In this document: positions 1 through 8,585 of the stretch, in pieces
Position numbering within the stretch: position 1 is the first letter of the stretch
Layout: the number at the start of each line of letters is the position of its first letter
Source of the DNA: Halocatena salina
GTDB taxonomy: Archaea; Halobacteriota; Halobacteria; Halobacteriales; Haloarculaceae
DNA: 64,000 nucleotides
Assembly (NCBI RefSeq): GCF_023115355.1
Contig: NZ_CP096019.1
Coordinates: 1,178,001-1,242,000 of the forward strand
Direction: 5' to 3'
The notes under the pieces: generated by a model
What the model was told of the DNA's origin: nothing
Seen by the model: the letters and a program-made list of their open reading frames with translations, nothing else
Database searches by the model: none
Made by a program: the position numbers and the translations under genes

Positions 1-416
1 CGGAATACGAAACCACCGTCCAAGCGTTCGATGCCAGATACGTGGTCGACCGAACCCACCTCCGACGGGCGCTCTCGCTCGCAGACCGCGCCATCGAACG
101 CGAGGAGAACGTCGCCCGGCAGCGATCGGTCGAAACGCTGTTGTACGCGGCGGGCCGCCGGCAGATCGATCAAGCGCTCGAAATCGGCGTCGGAACGGGA
201 GCGACACCGACCGTCGTGCTCGTCGACGGCGGCAAGGAACACGCGGCCGCGGACGCGGTTCGTGAACTACTCGACCCTGAACCAACCCTCGGCAACTACG
301 ACGAGGCCCGTGTTCGGTCGTACTTCGACATCACGGATCGAGAACTGGCGGCGACCGACGCAACGATCCCCGAACTCGTCCGCGAGCGAACGGTGCTACT
401 CGCCGTCGAGAAGTAG
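1..416 (+). CDS. cgi121: KEOPS complex subunit Cgi121, 5' truncated by window edge
   Basis: The reading frame is open from base 3 to a TAG at 414-416 and has no start in the window, so the gene begins upstream. A GTG at 42 is internal. The protein carries the Cgi121/TPRKB core: VQAFDARYVVDRTHL, then a helix ending in SVETLLYAAGRRQIDQAL, then a GVGTGATPTVVLV strand. Cgi121 is the tRNA-binding accessory subunit of KEOPS, which with Kae1, Bud32 and Pcc1 makes N6-threonylcarbamoyl-adenosine at tRNA position 37. The gene converges on phaJ with a 9-bp gap. The family call rests on recognised sequence pattern; only about 137 residues are visible. Confidence 0.85.
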   Translation, partial: EYETTVQAFDARYVVDRTHLRRALSLADRAIEREENVARQRSVETLLYAAGRRQIDQALEIGVGTGATPTVVLVDGGKEHAAADAVRELLDPEPTLGNYDEARVRSYFDITDRELAATDATIPELVRERTVLLAVEK

Positions 417-425
417 AAAAGCCCC

Positions 426-1025
426 TCAATCGTTCGAATCATCGACTAGTATCGTCGCCTCGCCGTCGATGGCGATCTCACCGTTCGCATCGAGCAACTG
501 CGTTCGAAGCCGGTAGCGATCGTCATCGAACGCTTCGAGGAGTTCCACGGCGGCAGTAGCACGGTCGCCCACGGAAACCGGCCGTAGAAACTCCGTTTCC
601 TGTGATAAATAAATTATATCGCCGGGGAGGTGAGCGAGAGCCGCGCTGATCAATCCCGACAGCAACGCTCCATGAACGATACGTCCACCGAATCGCGTCT
701 GTGCGGCCTGTTTTTCGTCGAGGTGGATCGGATTGGTGTCACCGCTGGCAACCGCGAACCGATCGACATCGTCCGCCGAAAGTGGCTTCGAAAATCGGAC
801 GGAATCACCGACTGAAAGGGATCCCGCCTCTTGTAACGACCGCTCGACCTCCCACTCTTCGAGAACGCTGTCGGGCGCGATCCGTTCCTCATCGGACGTC
901 GATCGGGCAGTCGGAACCCCGAGCGTAGCAACAGCGGCCCGGTTCGCCTCGATCATACTGTTGAACAACAGAGAAGACGACCGCGTCCACGCACGGAGTA
1001 TAGACGGGGATGACCCGGAACTCAT
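426..1025 (-). CDS. phaJ: MaoC-family (R)-specific enoyl-CoA hydratase (PhaJ type)
   Basis: This 199-residue hot-dog-fold hydratase has the MaoC signature near the middle (FAVASGDTNPIHLDEKQA, then GRIVHGALLSGLIS), with the Asp and His expected for (R)-specific hydration of enoyl-CoA. A longer frame reaches 1121, but I chose the ATG at 1025: a TATA-like box (GGTTTTTAAC, 1051-1060 read on the minus strand) lies about 30 bp upstream, fitting a leaderless transcript, and the extra residues look non-coding. It is divergent from phaRPEC, as in other haloarchaeal PHA loci, and probably supplies (R)-3-hydroxyacyl-CoA from beta-oxidation to PhaC. The N-terminal ~60 residues are not part of the catalytic fold. 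Confidence 0.85.
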   Translation of the reverse strand: MSSGSSPSILRAWTRSSSLLFNSMIEANRAAVATLGVPTARSTSDEERIAPDSVLEEWEVERSLQEAGSLSVGDSVRFSKPLSADDVDRFAVASGDTNPIHLDEKQAAQTRFGGRIVHGALLSGLISAALAHLPGDIIYLSQETEFLRPVSVGDRATAAVELLEAFDDDRYRLRTQLLDANGEIAIDGEATILVDDSND

Positions 1026-1174
1026 GAACGGTGGTACTTGGCGGTCGGAGGTTAAAAACCATCGGATCCTCACGCAATATTGACATATGTTATGGCATTG
1101 AATGGTATCAAGTGGTACCAAATGGTTTTCAACGAAGTTCTTAAGGTTTTGGCGGTGTTTGATGGTATCAGGCG
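1026..1174. promoter_or_regulatory. phaJ / phaR divergent promoter with phased 10-bp repeats
   Basis: The intergenic region holds three adjacent 10-bp units, AATGGTATCA (1101-1110), AGTGGTACCA (1111-1120) and AATGGTTTTC (1121-1130), preceded by a weaker TATGGCATTG (1091-1100). A fourth good copy, GATGGTATCA, lies at 1161-1170, five bases before the phaR ATG and 60 bp, six helical turns, from the first. A TATA-like TTCTTAAGG (1138-1146) lies between them, and the phaJ TATA-like box is at 1051-1060. The placement, just upstream of TATA and across the presumed leaderless start site, suggests an operator, most simply for the AbrB-like PhaR encoded next to it. Confidence 0.6.
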
Positions 1175-1498
1175 ATGACAGACGAGAACGATGGACCCAT
1201 GTGGCCGCCAGCGCTGTTCACTCGAGGCATGCAGCAGGCCAGCGAGCAAGCGATGGACAACCAGCAGAAGTTGCTCAGTCAACTGCTCGAAATGTCTGAT
1301 CCGTCGAGGATCAATTTCGGCTCCCAGCTGGGCGCGTTGAGCCAAACTGCGACGTTCAAAACCCGAGTGCAAAGCGGTGGCCGACTCAGTATTCCGGATG
1401 CCGAGCGAGAGGCGCTCGACATCGAGGAGGGAGACATCGTTCAGACCATCGTCATCCCAATCAAACGAAACCGAGACACAGGTGAGACCAATGAGTGA
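1175..1498 (+). CDS. phaR: PHA regulator PhaR, AbrB/SpoVT-like
   Basis: A 107-residue protein. The N-terminal ~60 residues are helical and Gln-rich; the C-terminal part (about 64-100) is an AbrB/SpoVT swapped-hairpin domain (QSGGRLSIPDAEREALDIEE, then IVQTIVIPIKRN). In haloarchaea the first gene of the phaRP(EC) operon encodes such a regulator, known in Haloferax mediterranei to repress the operon and answer to granule load. No ribosome binding site is seen, and the ATG follows a possible operator half directly. The stop overlaps the phaP start by 8 bp, so translation is probably coupled. Confidence 0.85.
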   Translation: MTDENDGPMWPPALFTRGMQQASEQAMDNQQKLLSQLLEMSDPSRINFGSQLGALSQTATFKTRVQSGGRLSIPDAEREALDIEEGDIVQTIVIPIKRNRDTGETNE

Positions 1499-2105
1499 GT
1501 ACACAACCCCAATAGCCACGGCGTTCAAGCTTCAACGCACCACGTTCGAGCACAGCAAGCAGCTGTTCGAGCGATCGATCGACCTGCACCGAAACATGAA
1601 TCGAGCGTTCATCGAGAGCCTCGACACACAGGAGGACGCCCAGCGTCGCGGCGTCGAGCTGTCGCGCAAGTCGTTTCATACGTACCTCGACACCGTGGAA
1701 TCAACCGTGCCCGGCCTTACGAAGTCGGTCGAAGAGATCCGCCGGACCGTCGACGAACAGTACGATGCGTTGCTCGAAATTCACGCAGAATCGTTCGAAA
1801 CCGCGGAAGAAGAGCTAGAAAACGGTACAGAAACGTACGACGAAGTGATCGAGGAGTATCTGGAGATGCTCGCGTCGCAGATCGAGATTCTACTCGATGC
1901 CCACGAGGACATCGAACTCCAGACGACCGACGTGTTCGAACAGGTTGGCGAGCAGATGGAAGAGCTGCAATCGGAGATGGAAGAGCAGGCCGAGCAGTTC
2001 CAACAGCGCTTCGAAGAGCAGGCCGAGCAGTTCCAACGGCGCTTCGAAGAGCAGGCCGAGCAGTTCGAAACGGTACAGGGATCGAACGAATCCGGAGCTG
2101 CGTAG
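1491..2105 (+). CDS. phaP: PHA granule phasin PhaP
   Basis: A 204-residue acidic, almost wholly helical protein starting at the ATG that overlaps the end of phaR. It has no membrane span or enzyme motif; heptad-like Glu/Gln/Phe-rich helices fit a phasin, the amphipathic coat protein of PHA granules. Its place between phaR and phaE matches known haloarchaeal PHA operons. The last third contains an 11-residue unit, EEQAEQFQQRF, repeated almost exactly (33 bp, 1980-2066), a hendecad coiled-coil extension likely to vary in copy number. The frame also opens 114 bp earlier inside phaR, but that part is the regulator gene out of frame. Confidence 0.85.
   Translation: MSEYTTPIATAFKLQRTTFEHSKQLFERSIDLHRNMNRAFIESLDTQEDAQRRGVELSRKSFHTYLDTVESTVPGLTKSVEEIRRTVDEQYDALLEIHAESFETAEEELENGTETYDEVIEEYLEMLASQIEILLDAHEDIELQTTDVFEQVGEQMEELQSEMEEQAEQFQQRFEEQAEQFQRRFEEQAEQFETVQGSNESGAA
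1980..2066 (+). repeat. 33-bp tandem repeat inside phaP
   Basis: Units at 1980-2012 and 2013-2045 differ at one base; a third, partial unit covers 2046-2066. Each codes for eleven residues beginning EEQAEQFQ. The period of 11 is a hendecad, so added units lengthen one continuous coiled-coil helix without changing frame. The near identity of the copies points to recent slippage or recombination. Confidence 0.9.
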
Positions 2106-2115
2106 TTGAATAGCA

Positions 2116-2667
2116 ATGGCTACGAGCGATGCAGGTGATGACGTACTGGAGCACTGGAACCAGCTGATCGACCGGCTGAACGGAACGATGGCCCAATCCG
2201 TCGAACAGAACATAGAGGCACAGGCGATGTTCGTCGAATCGTGGGCCGATGCGATGGAGCAGTCGATTCCCGAAGAGGAGATGTTATCGGAGGGGTTCGA
2301 AGCGTACAATCGCGCCTACGAGGCGTGGATGGACGCCGCCGACGAGATGTTCGACCGAACCGCCGACGCCGCCGAGGGTGAGGAGGTTCCGCCCGGCGAA
2401 TTCCGTGACATCTGGCTACGGACCGCCAACGAGGCGTTCAAAGAGGTGATGAGCACCTCGGCGTTCGCGGCCGGAACGGGGAACGTGGTCGAAACGATGA
2501 TGGAACTCCAACAGCAGACCGAGGAGATCAGTCAGGAAACGCTGGCCCAGCTCGGACTCGTGACGCGCGATGAGGTCGACGAAGTAGCTACCCGACTGGT
2601 CGAACTCGAACGACGCCAGCACAGCGTCGAACAGAAGCTCGACCGGATCATAGAACAGCTCGAATAA
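2116..2667 (+). CDS. phaE: PHA synthase subunit PhaE (class III)
   Basis: A 183-residue acidic helical protein, short as in haloarchaea. The C-terminal segment [20 protein letters not shown] followed by a [15 protein letters not shown] coiled coil is the PhaE region that pairs with PhaC. PhaE has no catalytic residues; it activates and partly stabilises PhaC in the class III enzyme. It starts 10 bp after phaP and ends 4 bp before phaC, so the genes must be co-transcribed. Confidence 0.9.
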   Translation: MATSDAGDDVLEHWNQLIDRLNGTMAQSVEQNIEAQAMFVESWADAMEQSIPEEEMLSEGFEAYNRAYEAWMDAADEMFDRTADAAEGEEVPPGEFRDIWLRTANEAFKEVMSTSAFAAGTGNVVETMMELQQQTEEISQETLAQLGLVTRDEVDEVATRLVELERRQHSVEQKLDRIIEQLE

Positions 2668-2671
2668 AACG

Positions 2672-4099
2672 ATGGCACCGAACACGAACACGGAGATCAG
2701 TTCGTCGCCGATGGATCCGTTTACGCTCGCACTCAGTGCACAGCGTGAGCTTCTCACGGCAACGACGGAGCCGCTTTCGAAGTTTTCGGTCGCTCCGGAG
2801 CGCGCCGATCAGATGGCATCAGTCGAGGTGGGACAGACGCCGAGTGAAGTGGTGTACACGGAAAACAAACTCGAGCTGCTCCATTACGAGCCGCTGACCG
2901 AAGAGCAAAACGACGTTCCGATCCTCATCGTGTATGCGCTCATCAACAAACCGTTCATCCTCGATCTACAGCCCGATCGGAGTGTTATCCGACGTCTGTT
3001 AGAGGCGGGCCACGACGTGTACCTCATCGACTGGAACGAGCCATCTCGATTGGATTCGGTGCTCACGCTCGACGATTACGTCAATCGATACATCGCAAAC
3101 TGTGTCGATACGGTTCGTGAACGCTCCGGACAGGAGTCGATCAACGTGCTCGGGTACTGCATGGGCGGCACGATGGCCACGATGTACACCGCGATCAATC
3201 CCGATTCGGTCAACGCGCTCGGGCTGATGGCGGCCGGGCTTTGCTTCGACGACACCGGTGGCGTTCTCGAACAGTGGGGCGACGAGGAGTACTACGATCC
3301 GAGCGACGTCACCGAGGCGTACGGGAATGTTCCCGCGGAGATGCTCGATGTCGGGTTCGCGCTGATGGATCCCATTTCGAACTTCGTCAGCAAGTATCTC
3401 CGGCTGTACGATAACCTCGAAAACGAGGACTTCGTGGAGAACTTCGCTCGCATGGAACGGTGGCTATCCGAAGGGATCGACGTCCCGGGCACGACGTACG
3501 TTCAGTTTCTAGAAGACATCTATCAGGACAACAAACTGTACGAAAACGAACTCGTCATCGGGGACGAAAAGGTCGATCTCGCAGAAATCGATATGCCGGT
3601 GCTCCAGATCATCGGGGAGTACGATCACCTCGTGCCCGCGTCGGCGTCGACGCCGTTCAACGACGTGATCGCCAGCGATGACGTGTCCGTGATCGAGTCA
3701 CCAACTGGCCACATCGGTCTGTCCGTCTCGGGAAGCGCCCACGAGGCGGTCTGGCCCGACGTGAGCCAGTGGTTTCATGACAGATCAGAACGAGAATCCG
3801 AACCCGAGGACGCCACGGTCGAGGCGGATAAAAAGAAGCCGGAGGAGGAGACGCCAGAGCGGGACGACGCCGCAATCTCGATCGACGTCGAAGCGGAAAG
3901 TGAGAAGGATGACGAAGCCGCCGACGAAACCGACGATGTCCAATCGATCGAGGGAATCGGCGGGACCTACGCGTCACGCCTTCAGGAGGCCGGGATCGAA
4001 ACGATCGACGATCTCAAAGCTGCGGACGTAGAAACCGCTGCCGAGGCTGCACAGGTCAGCGCCTCGCGGATCGAGCGCTGGCTCGATTCGATCGACTGA
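2672..4099 (+). CDS. phaC: PHA synthase catalytic subunit PhaC, class III, with C-terminal HhH extension
   Basis: A 475-residue alpha/beta-hydrolase that polymerises (R)-3-hydroxyacyl-CoA into PHA on granules. The lipase-like box is GYCMGG with nucleophile Cys163; Asp318 (GEYDHLVP) and His347 (SPTGHIGL) complete the triad. After residue ~370 comes an acidic linker, then at 424-475 a helix-hairpin-helix-like module ([18 protein letters not shown] ... [10 protein letters not shown]) of the kind seen in nucleic-acid-binding proteins. Haloarchaeal PhaC proteins are known to carry a C-terminal extension needed for activity, and 475 residues is usual for them. The gene follows phaE after 4 bp. Confidence 0.95.
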   Translation: MAPNTNTEISSSPMDPFTLALSAQRELLTATTEPLSKFSVAPERADQMASVEVGQTPSEVVYTENKLELLHYEPLTEEQNDVPILIVYALINKPFILDLQPDRSVIRRLLEAGHDVYLIDWNEPSRLDSVLTLDDYVNRYIANCVDTVRERSGQESINVLGYCMGGTMATMYTAINPDSVNALGLMAAGLCFDDTGGVLEQWGDEEYYDPSDVTEAYGNVPAEMLDVGFALMDPISNFVSKYLRLYDNLENEDFVENFARMERWLSEGIDVPGTTYVQFLEDIYQDNKLYENELVIGDEKVDLAEIDMPVLQIIGEYDHLVPASASTPFNDVIASDDVSVIESPTGHIGLSVSGSAHEAVWPDVSQWFHDRSERESEPEDATVEADKKKPEEETPERDDAAISIDVEAESEKDDEAADETDDVQSIEGIGGTYASRLQEAGIETIDDLKAADVETAAEAAQVSASRIERWLDSID

Positions 4100-4127
4100 G
4101 GAATCCGTCCGTGGTGAGACCTCTGAT

Positions 4128-4148
4128 GTCCCGGATATCGTCCGGGAC
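4128..4148. terminator. Hairpin after phaC
   Basis: A perfect 8-bp inverted repeat, GTCCCGGA / TCCGGGAC with a TATCG loop, 28 bp after the phaC stop. It is followed by an AT-rich stretch (4154-4197) without a clean T run, so it may be a terminator or an mRNA 3'-end stabiliser. The next gene has its own TATA box, consistent with transcription ending here. Confidence 0.4.
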
Positions 4149-4183
4149 ACCGCTATATCATATATAGAATTCGTAGACCAATC

Positions 4184-4189
4184 TTTATA
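4184..4189 (+). promoter_or_regulatory. TATA box for the phaB-like gene
   Basis: TTTATA lies 23-28 bp before the ATG at 4212, the spacing of leaderless haloarchaeal promoters. It suggests the reductase is transcribed separately from phaRPEC. Confidence 0.5.
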
Positions 4190-4211
4190 TTTCTGAATTG
4201 ATACGCAATGT

Positions 4212-4952
4212 ATGTTCGCGGACAAGACGTGTGTCGTTACCGGTGCATCGAGAGGAATCGGACGTGGAATCGCCGAGGAGTTGGGACACAATGGTGCGAA
4301 CGTCGTCGTAAACTACCGGACATCGGAAGGGGCCGCACACGAGGTCGTCGACACGATCGAGGACGCAGGAGCGAACGCGATCGCGTGTCGGGCGAACGTT
4401 GGGAAGTACGACGCGGTGGCGTCGATGTGTGATCGAATCCATGATGCGTTCGGAGCGGTCGACGTGTTAGTGAACAACGCCGGGATCACGATCGATCGGA
4501 CGTTCGAAAACATGACGCCAGCAGAATGGAAGTCGGTATTGGCAGTGAACCTCACTGGCGTGTTCAACTGCACTCACTGTCTGTTCGAGGATCTCCGCCG
4601 GGCGGACGACGGGCGGTTGATCAATGTCTCATCGGTGGTCGGACAACAGGGCAACCACGGACAGGCCAACTACGCCACGACCAAAAGCGGACTGTTCGGA
4701 TTCACGCGCACGCTCGCCTTGGAGATGGCTGAATCCGGTTCGACGGCCAACTGTGTCGCACCGGGGTTCGTCAAAACGGACATGCTCGAAACGGTACCCG
4801 ACCGCGTCAAAACGCATCTTCGAGAACGGATTCCCCTCGATCGGTTCGCCGAGGTCGAAGACGTCACTGGTATCGTTCGCTTCCTCGCAAGTCCAGAATC
4901 GAGATACATGACCGGGCAGGTTATCGGCGTCAACGGCGGGATGGAGTGGTGA
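4212..4952 (+). CDS. phaB: Acetoacetyl-CoA / 3-oxoacyl reductase, SDR family (PhaB type)
   Basis: A 246-residue short-chain dehydrogenase. The nucleotide-binding motif is TGASRGIG at 10-17, NNAG at 88-91, and the catalytic residues are Ser140/141, Tyr154 and Lys158 (YATTK). The end (YMTGQVIGVNGGMEW) is typical of FabG/PhaB. Following phaC, the likely reaction is NADPH-dependent reduction of acetoacetyl-CoA or 3-oxovaleryl-CoA to the (R)-3-hydroxyacyl-CoA used by PhaC. Sequence alone cannot exclude a FabG-like role, so the symbol is an inference from context. Confidence 0.8.
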   Translation: MFADKTCVVTGASRGIGRGIAEELGHNGANVVVNYRTSEGAAHEVVDTIEDAGANAIACRANVGKYDAVASMCDRIHDAFGAVDVLVNNAGITIDRTFENMTPAEWKSVLAVNLTGVFNCTHCLFEDLRRADDGRLINVSSVVGQQGNHGQANYATTKSGLFGFTRTLALEMAESGSTANCVAPGFVKTDMLETVPDRVKTHLRERIPLDRFAEVEDVTGIVRFLASPESRYMTGQVIGVNGGMEW

Positions 4953-5019
4953 TTCAAGGAAAACGACGATGAGAGTGCCAGCGATACGAAGACCAAGTGA
5001 ACAGCGTTGTACTGTTCGG

Positions 5020-6771
5020 TCAGCGAGGACTGTATCGCTGAAACCGGTGGACTGCGTTCCGGTACAGCAGGATGGCGGCGACGACGCCCCCGACCACGAG
5101 AACGACGCCAGCACCGATCCGGAACTGACCGAGGTCGATCGCCTGAATCTCGGTCCCGAGTCCGGCCAACCGATCAACGGCTGTCGCGGAGATTCCAGCG
5201 TCCGAGCCGGGGAGGATCCCGAGCAGGAATGCGGGCACGAAGCCGAAGAGACTAGCGACCACGGTTCGTGTGGCAGACGGATTGACGACGAGCGCCGCTA
5301 ACAACCCACCGGGGAGGACGGTCAGTGCTGCGTGGACGGCGACAGCTCCCATCCGTGGCGGGAGCACATCCTGGCTCTGACCGACGCTGATGGCGCTGAA
5401 ACGCGGCAGCACCATCCCGATCGTCGGCGTGATCATCGTCGAAACACACGTCAGATACGCACACAGCAAGACGAGACCGGCCTGCTCGGTGAGTGTGTAC
5501 GGGGAAACGACGCCGACAACTGCCGTCACGACGACGCCGACAGGAAGGCCAACGAGCAGTCCGGGGAGCACCAGCCCACGCACGTACTGAACTCCTGAGA
5601 CAGCCGTGAGTGTCACTGGGAGCACCGCTCCCTCATCACCCAGTGGATTCAGTGCGAACAGCGAACCGGCGAGCCACGGGAGTCCCACTGCACAGAGCGG
5701 GGCAATCGCCGCCATCGAACCGAGCTGCGCGCCCGGACCGACCAGCGGGCCGACGATCGCAATCAGGGGGAGGAGCACGAACGTCAAGCGGTTCGGATCG
5801 CGCCGCGTTCGCAGGAGCACCCATTCGGCAACGCGGCGCGTCGGTTGACCGACCACGTGGGGAACGACGACGGGCCACACGGCACCAGCGAGGGGATCCC
5901 GTGACTCGTTCGGACGGCTTACCGCGCCGGTGTCGTCCGGATCGACGCTGACGGGTTCGGTGAACCACAGCGCACCCGTCTCGCGTTCGATGAGAACAGC
6001 GCCGACCAAGCCGATCACCACACAACCGAGGACGCCACCGACTGCGTGAGGTGTCGACCCGACGATGGGCGTGCCCAGAACCGCAAGATCGACGAACCAG
6101 CCGGTCGGGAGCCACGCGAACACCGCTTGATCGATCCCGATGTACGGAGTAGCCGAGATGTAGACGGAGTAACCCCCCATACCGATCAGCACGGCGACCG
6201 TGCCAAGCACCGTTTTGTGGCGGGCGACGAATCGGGAGTTCTCAACGAGCCATGCGACCGCATACCCACAGGCGTGCCCCGTGGTGACGGCAGTTCCCAC
6301 GTACAGCACCATCGCCACGGGCACCGCAACGAGGCTCACGACCGAGCCGAACAGGAAAACGAAGCCGCCGGTCACCACGAAGAGCGGAAGTCCGACGTAG
6401 GCGATGGCCCGCAGCCACTCCGCGACGAGGAGACCGCCCGCGACCGTTCGGGCCGAGACAGTCGTCAACAGCAATGGCTCAGCCTCGATCTGCTTTCGGT
6501 GTGAGACAGTACGCTGTCCGATGATGAACACCGCAAACAGCCAGAGGAGCGCGATCGGTCCCCGAAACGAGTCAGATACGGGATACGCTTCGAGACCACG
6601 GATCGTATCGTGGCCCAACACGAAAAACAGGACGCAGACGAGCGTCGGAAACAGTATCCCGGGAATCAAAAACGCGAGTCGGAATTTCTCGCGCCACATC
6701 GCACGGGCTGACCGGCGGAATTCGACCCAACCGATGTGGAACGCGTGGCGCAGCCACCCCGGTTCAGCCAT
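5020..6771 (-). CDS. ABC transporter permease, multi-span
   Basis: A 583-residue integral membrane protein with about twelve hydrophobic segments spread along its length. It starts with a short cytoplasmic MAEPGWLRHAFHIGWVEFRR segment typical of ABC-2-type exporter permeases. Its ATG overlaps the end of the ATPase gene by 8 bp, so the two are co-translated and form one transporter. The substrate cannot be told from sequence. The frame stays open to 5020, close to the convergent phaB. Confidence 0.75.
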   Translation of the reverse strand: MAEPGWLRHAFHIGWVEFRRSARAMWREKFRLAFLIPGILFPTLVCVLFFVLGHDTIRGLEAYPVSDSFRGPIALLWLFAVFIIGQRTVSHRKQIEAEPLLLTTVSARTVAGGLLVAEWLRAIAYVGLPLFVVTGGFVFLFGSVVSLVAVPVAMVLYVGTAVTTGHACGYAVAWLVENSRFVARHKTVLGTVAVLIGMGGYSVYISATPYIGIDQAVFAWLPTGWFVDLAVLGTPIVGSTPHAVGGVLGCVVIGLVGAVLIERETGALWFTEPVSVDPDDTGAVSRPNESRDPLAGAVWPVVVPHVVGQPTRRVAEWVLLRTRRDPNRLTFVLLPLIAIVGPLVGPGAQLGSMAAIAPLCAVGLPWLAGSLFALNPLGDEGAVLPVTLTAVSGVQYVRGLVLPGLLVGLPVGVVVTAVVGVVSPYTLTEQAGLVLLCAYLTCVSTMITPTIGMVLPRFSAISVGQSQDVLPPRMGAVAVHAALTVLPGGLLAALVVNPSATRTVVASLFGFVPAFLLGILPGSDAGISATAVDRLAGLGTEIQAIDLGQFRIGAGVVLVVGGVVAAILLYRNAVHRFQRYSPR

Positions 6772-7525
6772 CGGTCACCACCGTCTCTTCGGCGGGATCG
6801 TCGGCTGTCAGTTCGAGGAACACGTCTTCGAGGGTCTGTGAGTCCTCGGTTCCGACGCTGTCGGTGAGCGCATCGGGATCATCCTCGGCGATGAGTTCAC
6901 CGTCATAGAGGATACCGACGCTGTCGGCGACCGCTTCGACGACGGGAAGGATGTGCGTCGAGAGGAAAACGGTCGTCCCGTCGTCGGCCAGCCCCCGTAT
7001 CTTCTCGCGGATCGTGCGGGCAGCGCGTGGGTCCAATCCGGACGTGGGTTCGTCGAGAAAAACGACCGATGGCTCGTGGAGTATGGCTTGGATGTAGGCG
7101 ACCTTCTGGCGCATGCCTTTCGAGTACTCCGCGATTCGCGTGTCAGCATCCGCCGCGAGATCGAAATCCGAGAGCAGCGCATGGATCCGCTCGCGCGCGT
7201 ACGTTTCGGGAATATCGCGCAACCCGGCGATGTACGCTAGTTGTTCCTCACCCGTCGCCTCCTCGTACAACGGCGGTTCTTCAGGGAGATAGCCGACGTA
7301 GGCGCGAAGCTCGTCTCGGTCCGTGATAGACGCGCCAGCGACGGTGCCCGACCCTTGCGTCGGTGGAGTAAGCCCCGTAAGCAACCGCATCGTCGTTGTC
7401 TTCCCCGCGCCATTCGGACCGAGAAATCCGTACACGACACCGGAGGGAATCGAGAGATCGAGAGCAGAGAGCGCGACGGTCTCACCGTATCGTTTGGTGA
7501 GAGCAGTCGTGTCGATCGCGGCCAT
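6764..7525 (-). CDS. ABC transporter ATP-binding protein
   Basis: A 253-residue ATPase: Walker A GPNGAGKTT near residue 36, signature YSKGMRQKV, Walker B VVFLDEP with D-loop SGLDP, and H-loop LSTH. The signature has SKGM in place of SGGQ, as in CcmA/NatA-type exporters. The frame stays open far upstream, to 8059, through the opposite-strand decarboxylase gene; I place the start at the ATG at 7525 (MAAIDTTALTKRYG), where homology begins. It is followed directly by its permease. The decarboxylase-like gene is divergent with a 100-bp promoter region between. Confidence 0.88.
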   Translation of the reverse strand: MAAIDTTALTKRYGETVALSALDLSIPSGVVYGFLGPNGAGKTTTMRLLTGLTPPTQGSGTVAGASITDRDELRAYVGYLPEEPPLYEEATGEEQLAYIAGLRDIPETYARERIHALLSDFDLAADADTRIAEYSKGMRQKVAYIQAILHEPSVVFLDEPTSGLDPRAARTIREKIRGLADDGTTVFLSTHILPVVEAVADSVGILYDGELIAEDDPDALTDSVGTEDSQTLEDVFLELTADDPAEETVVTDG

Positions 7526-7625
7526 TATCAAATAGAGCGTTCGATGTGACGGTTGAAATATTTGACTTGTTTCGATCATATCCATCGACGGAACAGCTAT
7601 CGGACTACGATCCGAGCGGTGACGT

Positions 7626-8405
7626 ATGGACACACCGACCACGGATGATGTTGCCAGCAGGGAGCAGGTGACGCTGTCGACCGGACAGACGGTATCACTT
7701 CCGTTGTCCACGACGGCGACGATGACGAGCGTCGTGGTTCCAGCCGCGCTCGACGGCGTTCGACCACTGTTGCCGACGGAACTGTCGCCAATCCGCATCG
7801 GTCCAACGACGGCGACAGTGGCGTTTCTCTCCGTCGAGTACCACAGCGTCGACGGTGGAACGATCGAGCCGTACAACGAGTTCGGCGTGCTCGTTCCGGC
7901 GTTCCGGGACGCCTCGAACAGTGGATTCCGTGGACGGCTGCCGAGTGGAATCGGAGGGTACGTCTGGTACTTGCCGGTGACGACCGAGCCAGCACGCGCG
8001 CTCGGAGAGGAGATATGGGGGTATCCGAAGGTCACCGGTGAGATCGAGATCACAGACACCGGAGGATATCGTCACACCACTGTCAGCGTCGACGGGGAGC
8101 ACCTCCTCACCATCGAGATCGATCGTCCGTCCTCGCTGCCGGTCGAGCCGTCGGTCCGGGCTGAAAGCTACACTGTTCAGGACGGAACCGTACTCAGGGA
8201 ACCACTATCGTTTTCGGGACAGTTCGGGATATGGCCACTCAGTACGCGACTGTCGCACACGCTCGGCACTCACCCACGGGCGGACGTCCTCCGAGAGCTG
8301 TCGCTCGGGAACCGGGCGCTCGTTCGGTGTCACGGCACTGGAACGTTCGAAATCCATCCCGGAACGCCGATCGATGGAAAGCGAGAGTCCTCACGCAGTC
8401 GATGA
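7626..8405 (+). CDS. Acetoacetate decarboxylase-family protein
   Basis: A 259-residue protein with the ADC-family core: a central LPSGIGGYVWYLPVTT strand pair followed by EEIWGYPKVTGEI, where Lys135 is in the position of the family's Schiff-base lysine. True ADC turns acetoacetate into acetone and CO2, but many family members do other reactions on oxo acids, so the substrate is open. The ATG follows a 100-bp region divergent from the ABC operon. The last codons overlap, tail to tail, a small gene on the other strand (8391-8585). Confidence 0.7.
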   Translation: MDTPTTDDVASREQVTLSTGQTVSLPLSTTATMTSVVVPAALDGVRPLLPTELSPIRIGPTTATVAFLSVEYHSVDGGTIEPYNEFGVLVPAFRDASNSGFRGRLPSGIGGYVWYLPVTTEPARALGEEIWGYPKVTGEIEITDTGGYRHTTVSVDGEHLLTIEIDRPSSLPVEPSVRAESYTVQDGTVLREPLSFSGQFGIWPLSTRLSHTLGTHPRADVLRELSLGNRALVRCHGTGTFEIHPGTPIDGKRESSRSR

Positions 8406-8585
8406 CGACGCTGTTTCTGTGATGTACGCGAGGACGCCAGTTACACAGCCGACCACGACGGCGACACCGACCATCACGAACGACGTAATATGTTCGGCCG
8501 CAAATAGGTTGTACCCCTGTGCGAGAACGAGAAACGCGAGCGCAGCGATGACGCCCCAAAGGAACGCTCTGTATCGAGTACTCAT
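8391..8585 (-). CDS. Small two-span membrane protein
   Basis: A 64-residue protein with two hydrophobic helices (about residues 8-27 and 34-54) joined by a short loop, ending in a Ser/Thr-rich tail. I do not recognise the family. Its ATG follows at once the TAG of a 44-codon frame, which itself overlaps the mobA stop, so the three probably form one operon. The 3' end overlaps the convergent decarboxylase-like gene by 15 bp. Confidence 0.55.
   Translation of the reverse strand: MSTRYRAFLWGVIAALAFLVLAQGYNLFAAEHITSFVMVGVAVVVGCVTGVLAYITETASSSTA

Noticed and set aside
1717-2196. Long minus-strand frames antisense to phaP
   Set aside because: They are mirror frames of the repeat-rich phasin gene, with Arg/Ser-rich, basic translations unlike haloarchaeal proteins.
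7532-8059. N-terminal extension of the ABC ATPase
   Set aside because: It is antisense to the decarboxylase-like gene, lacks homology to ATPases, and a good ATG lies where the family begins.
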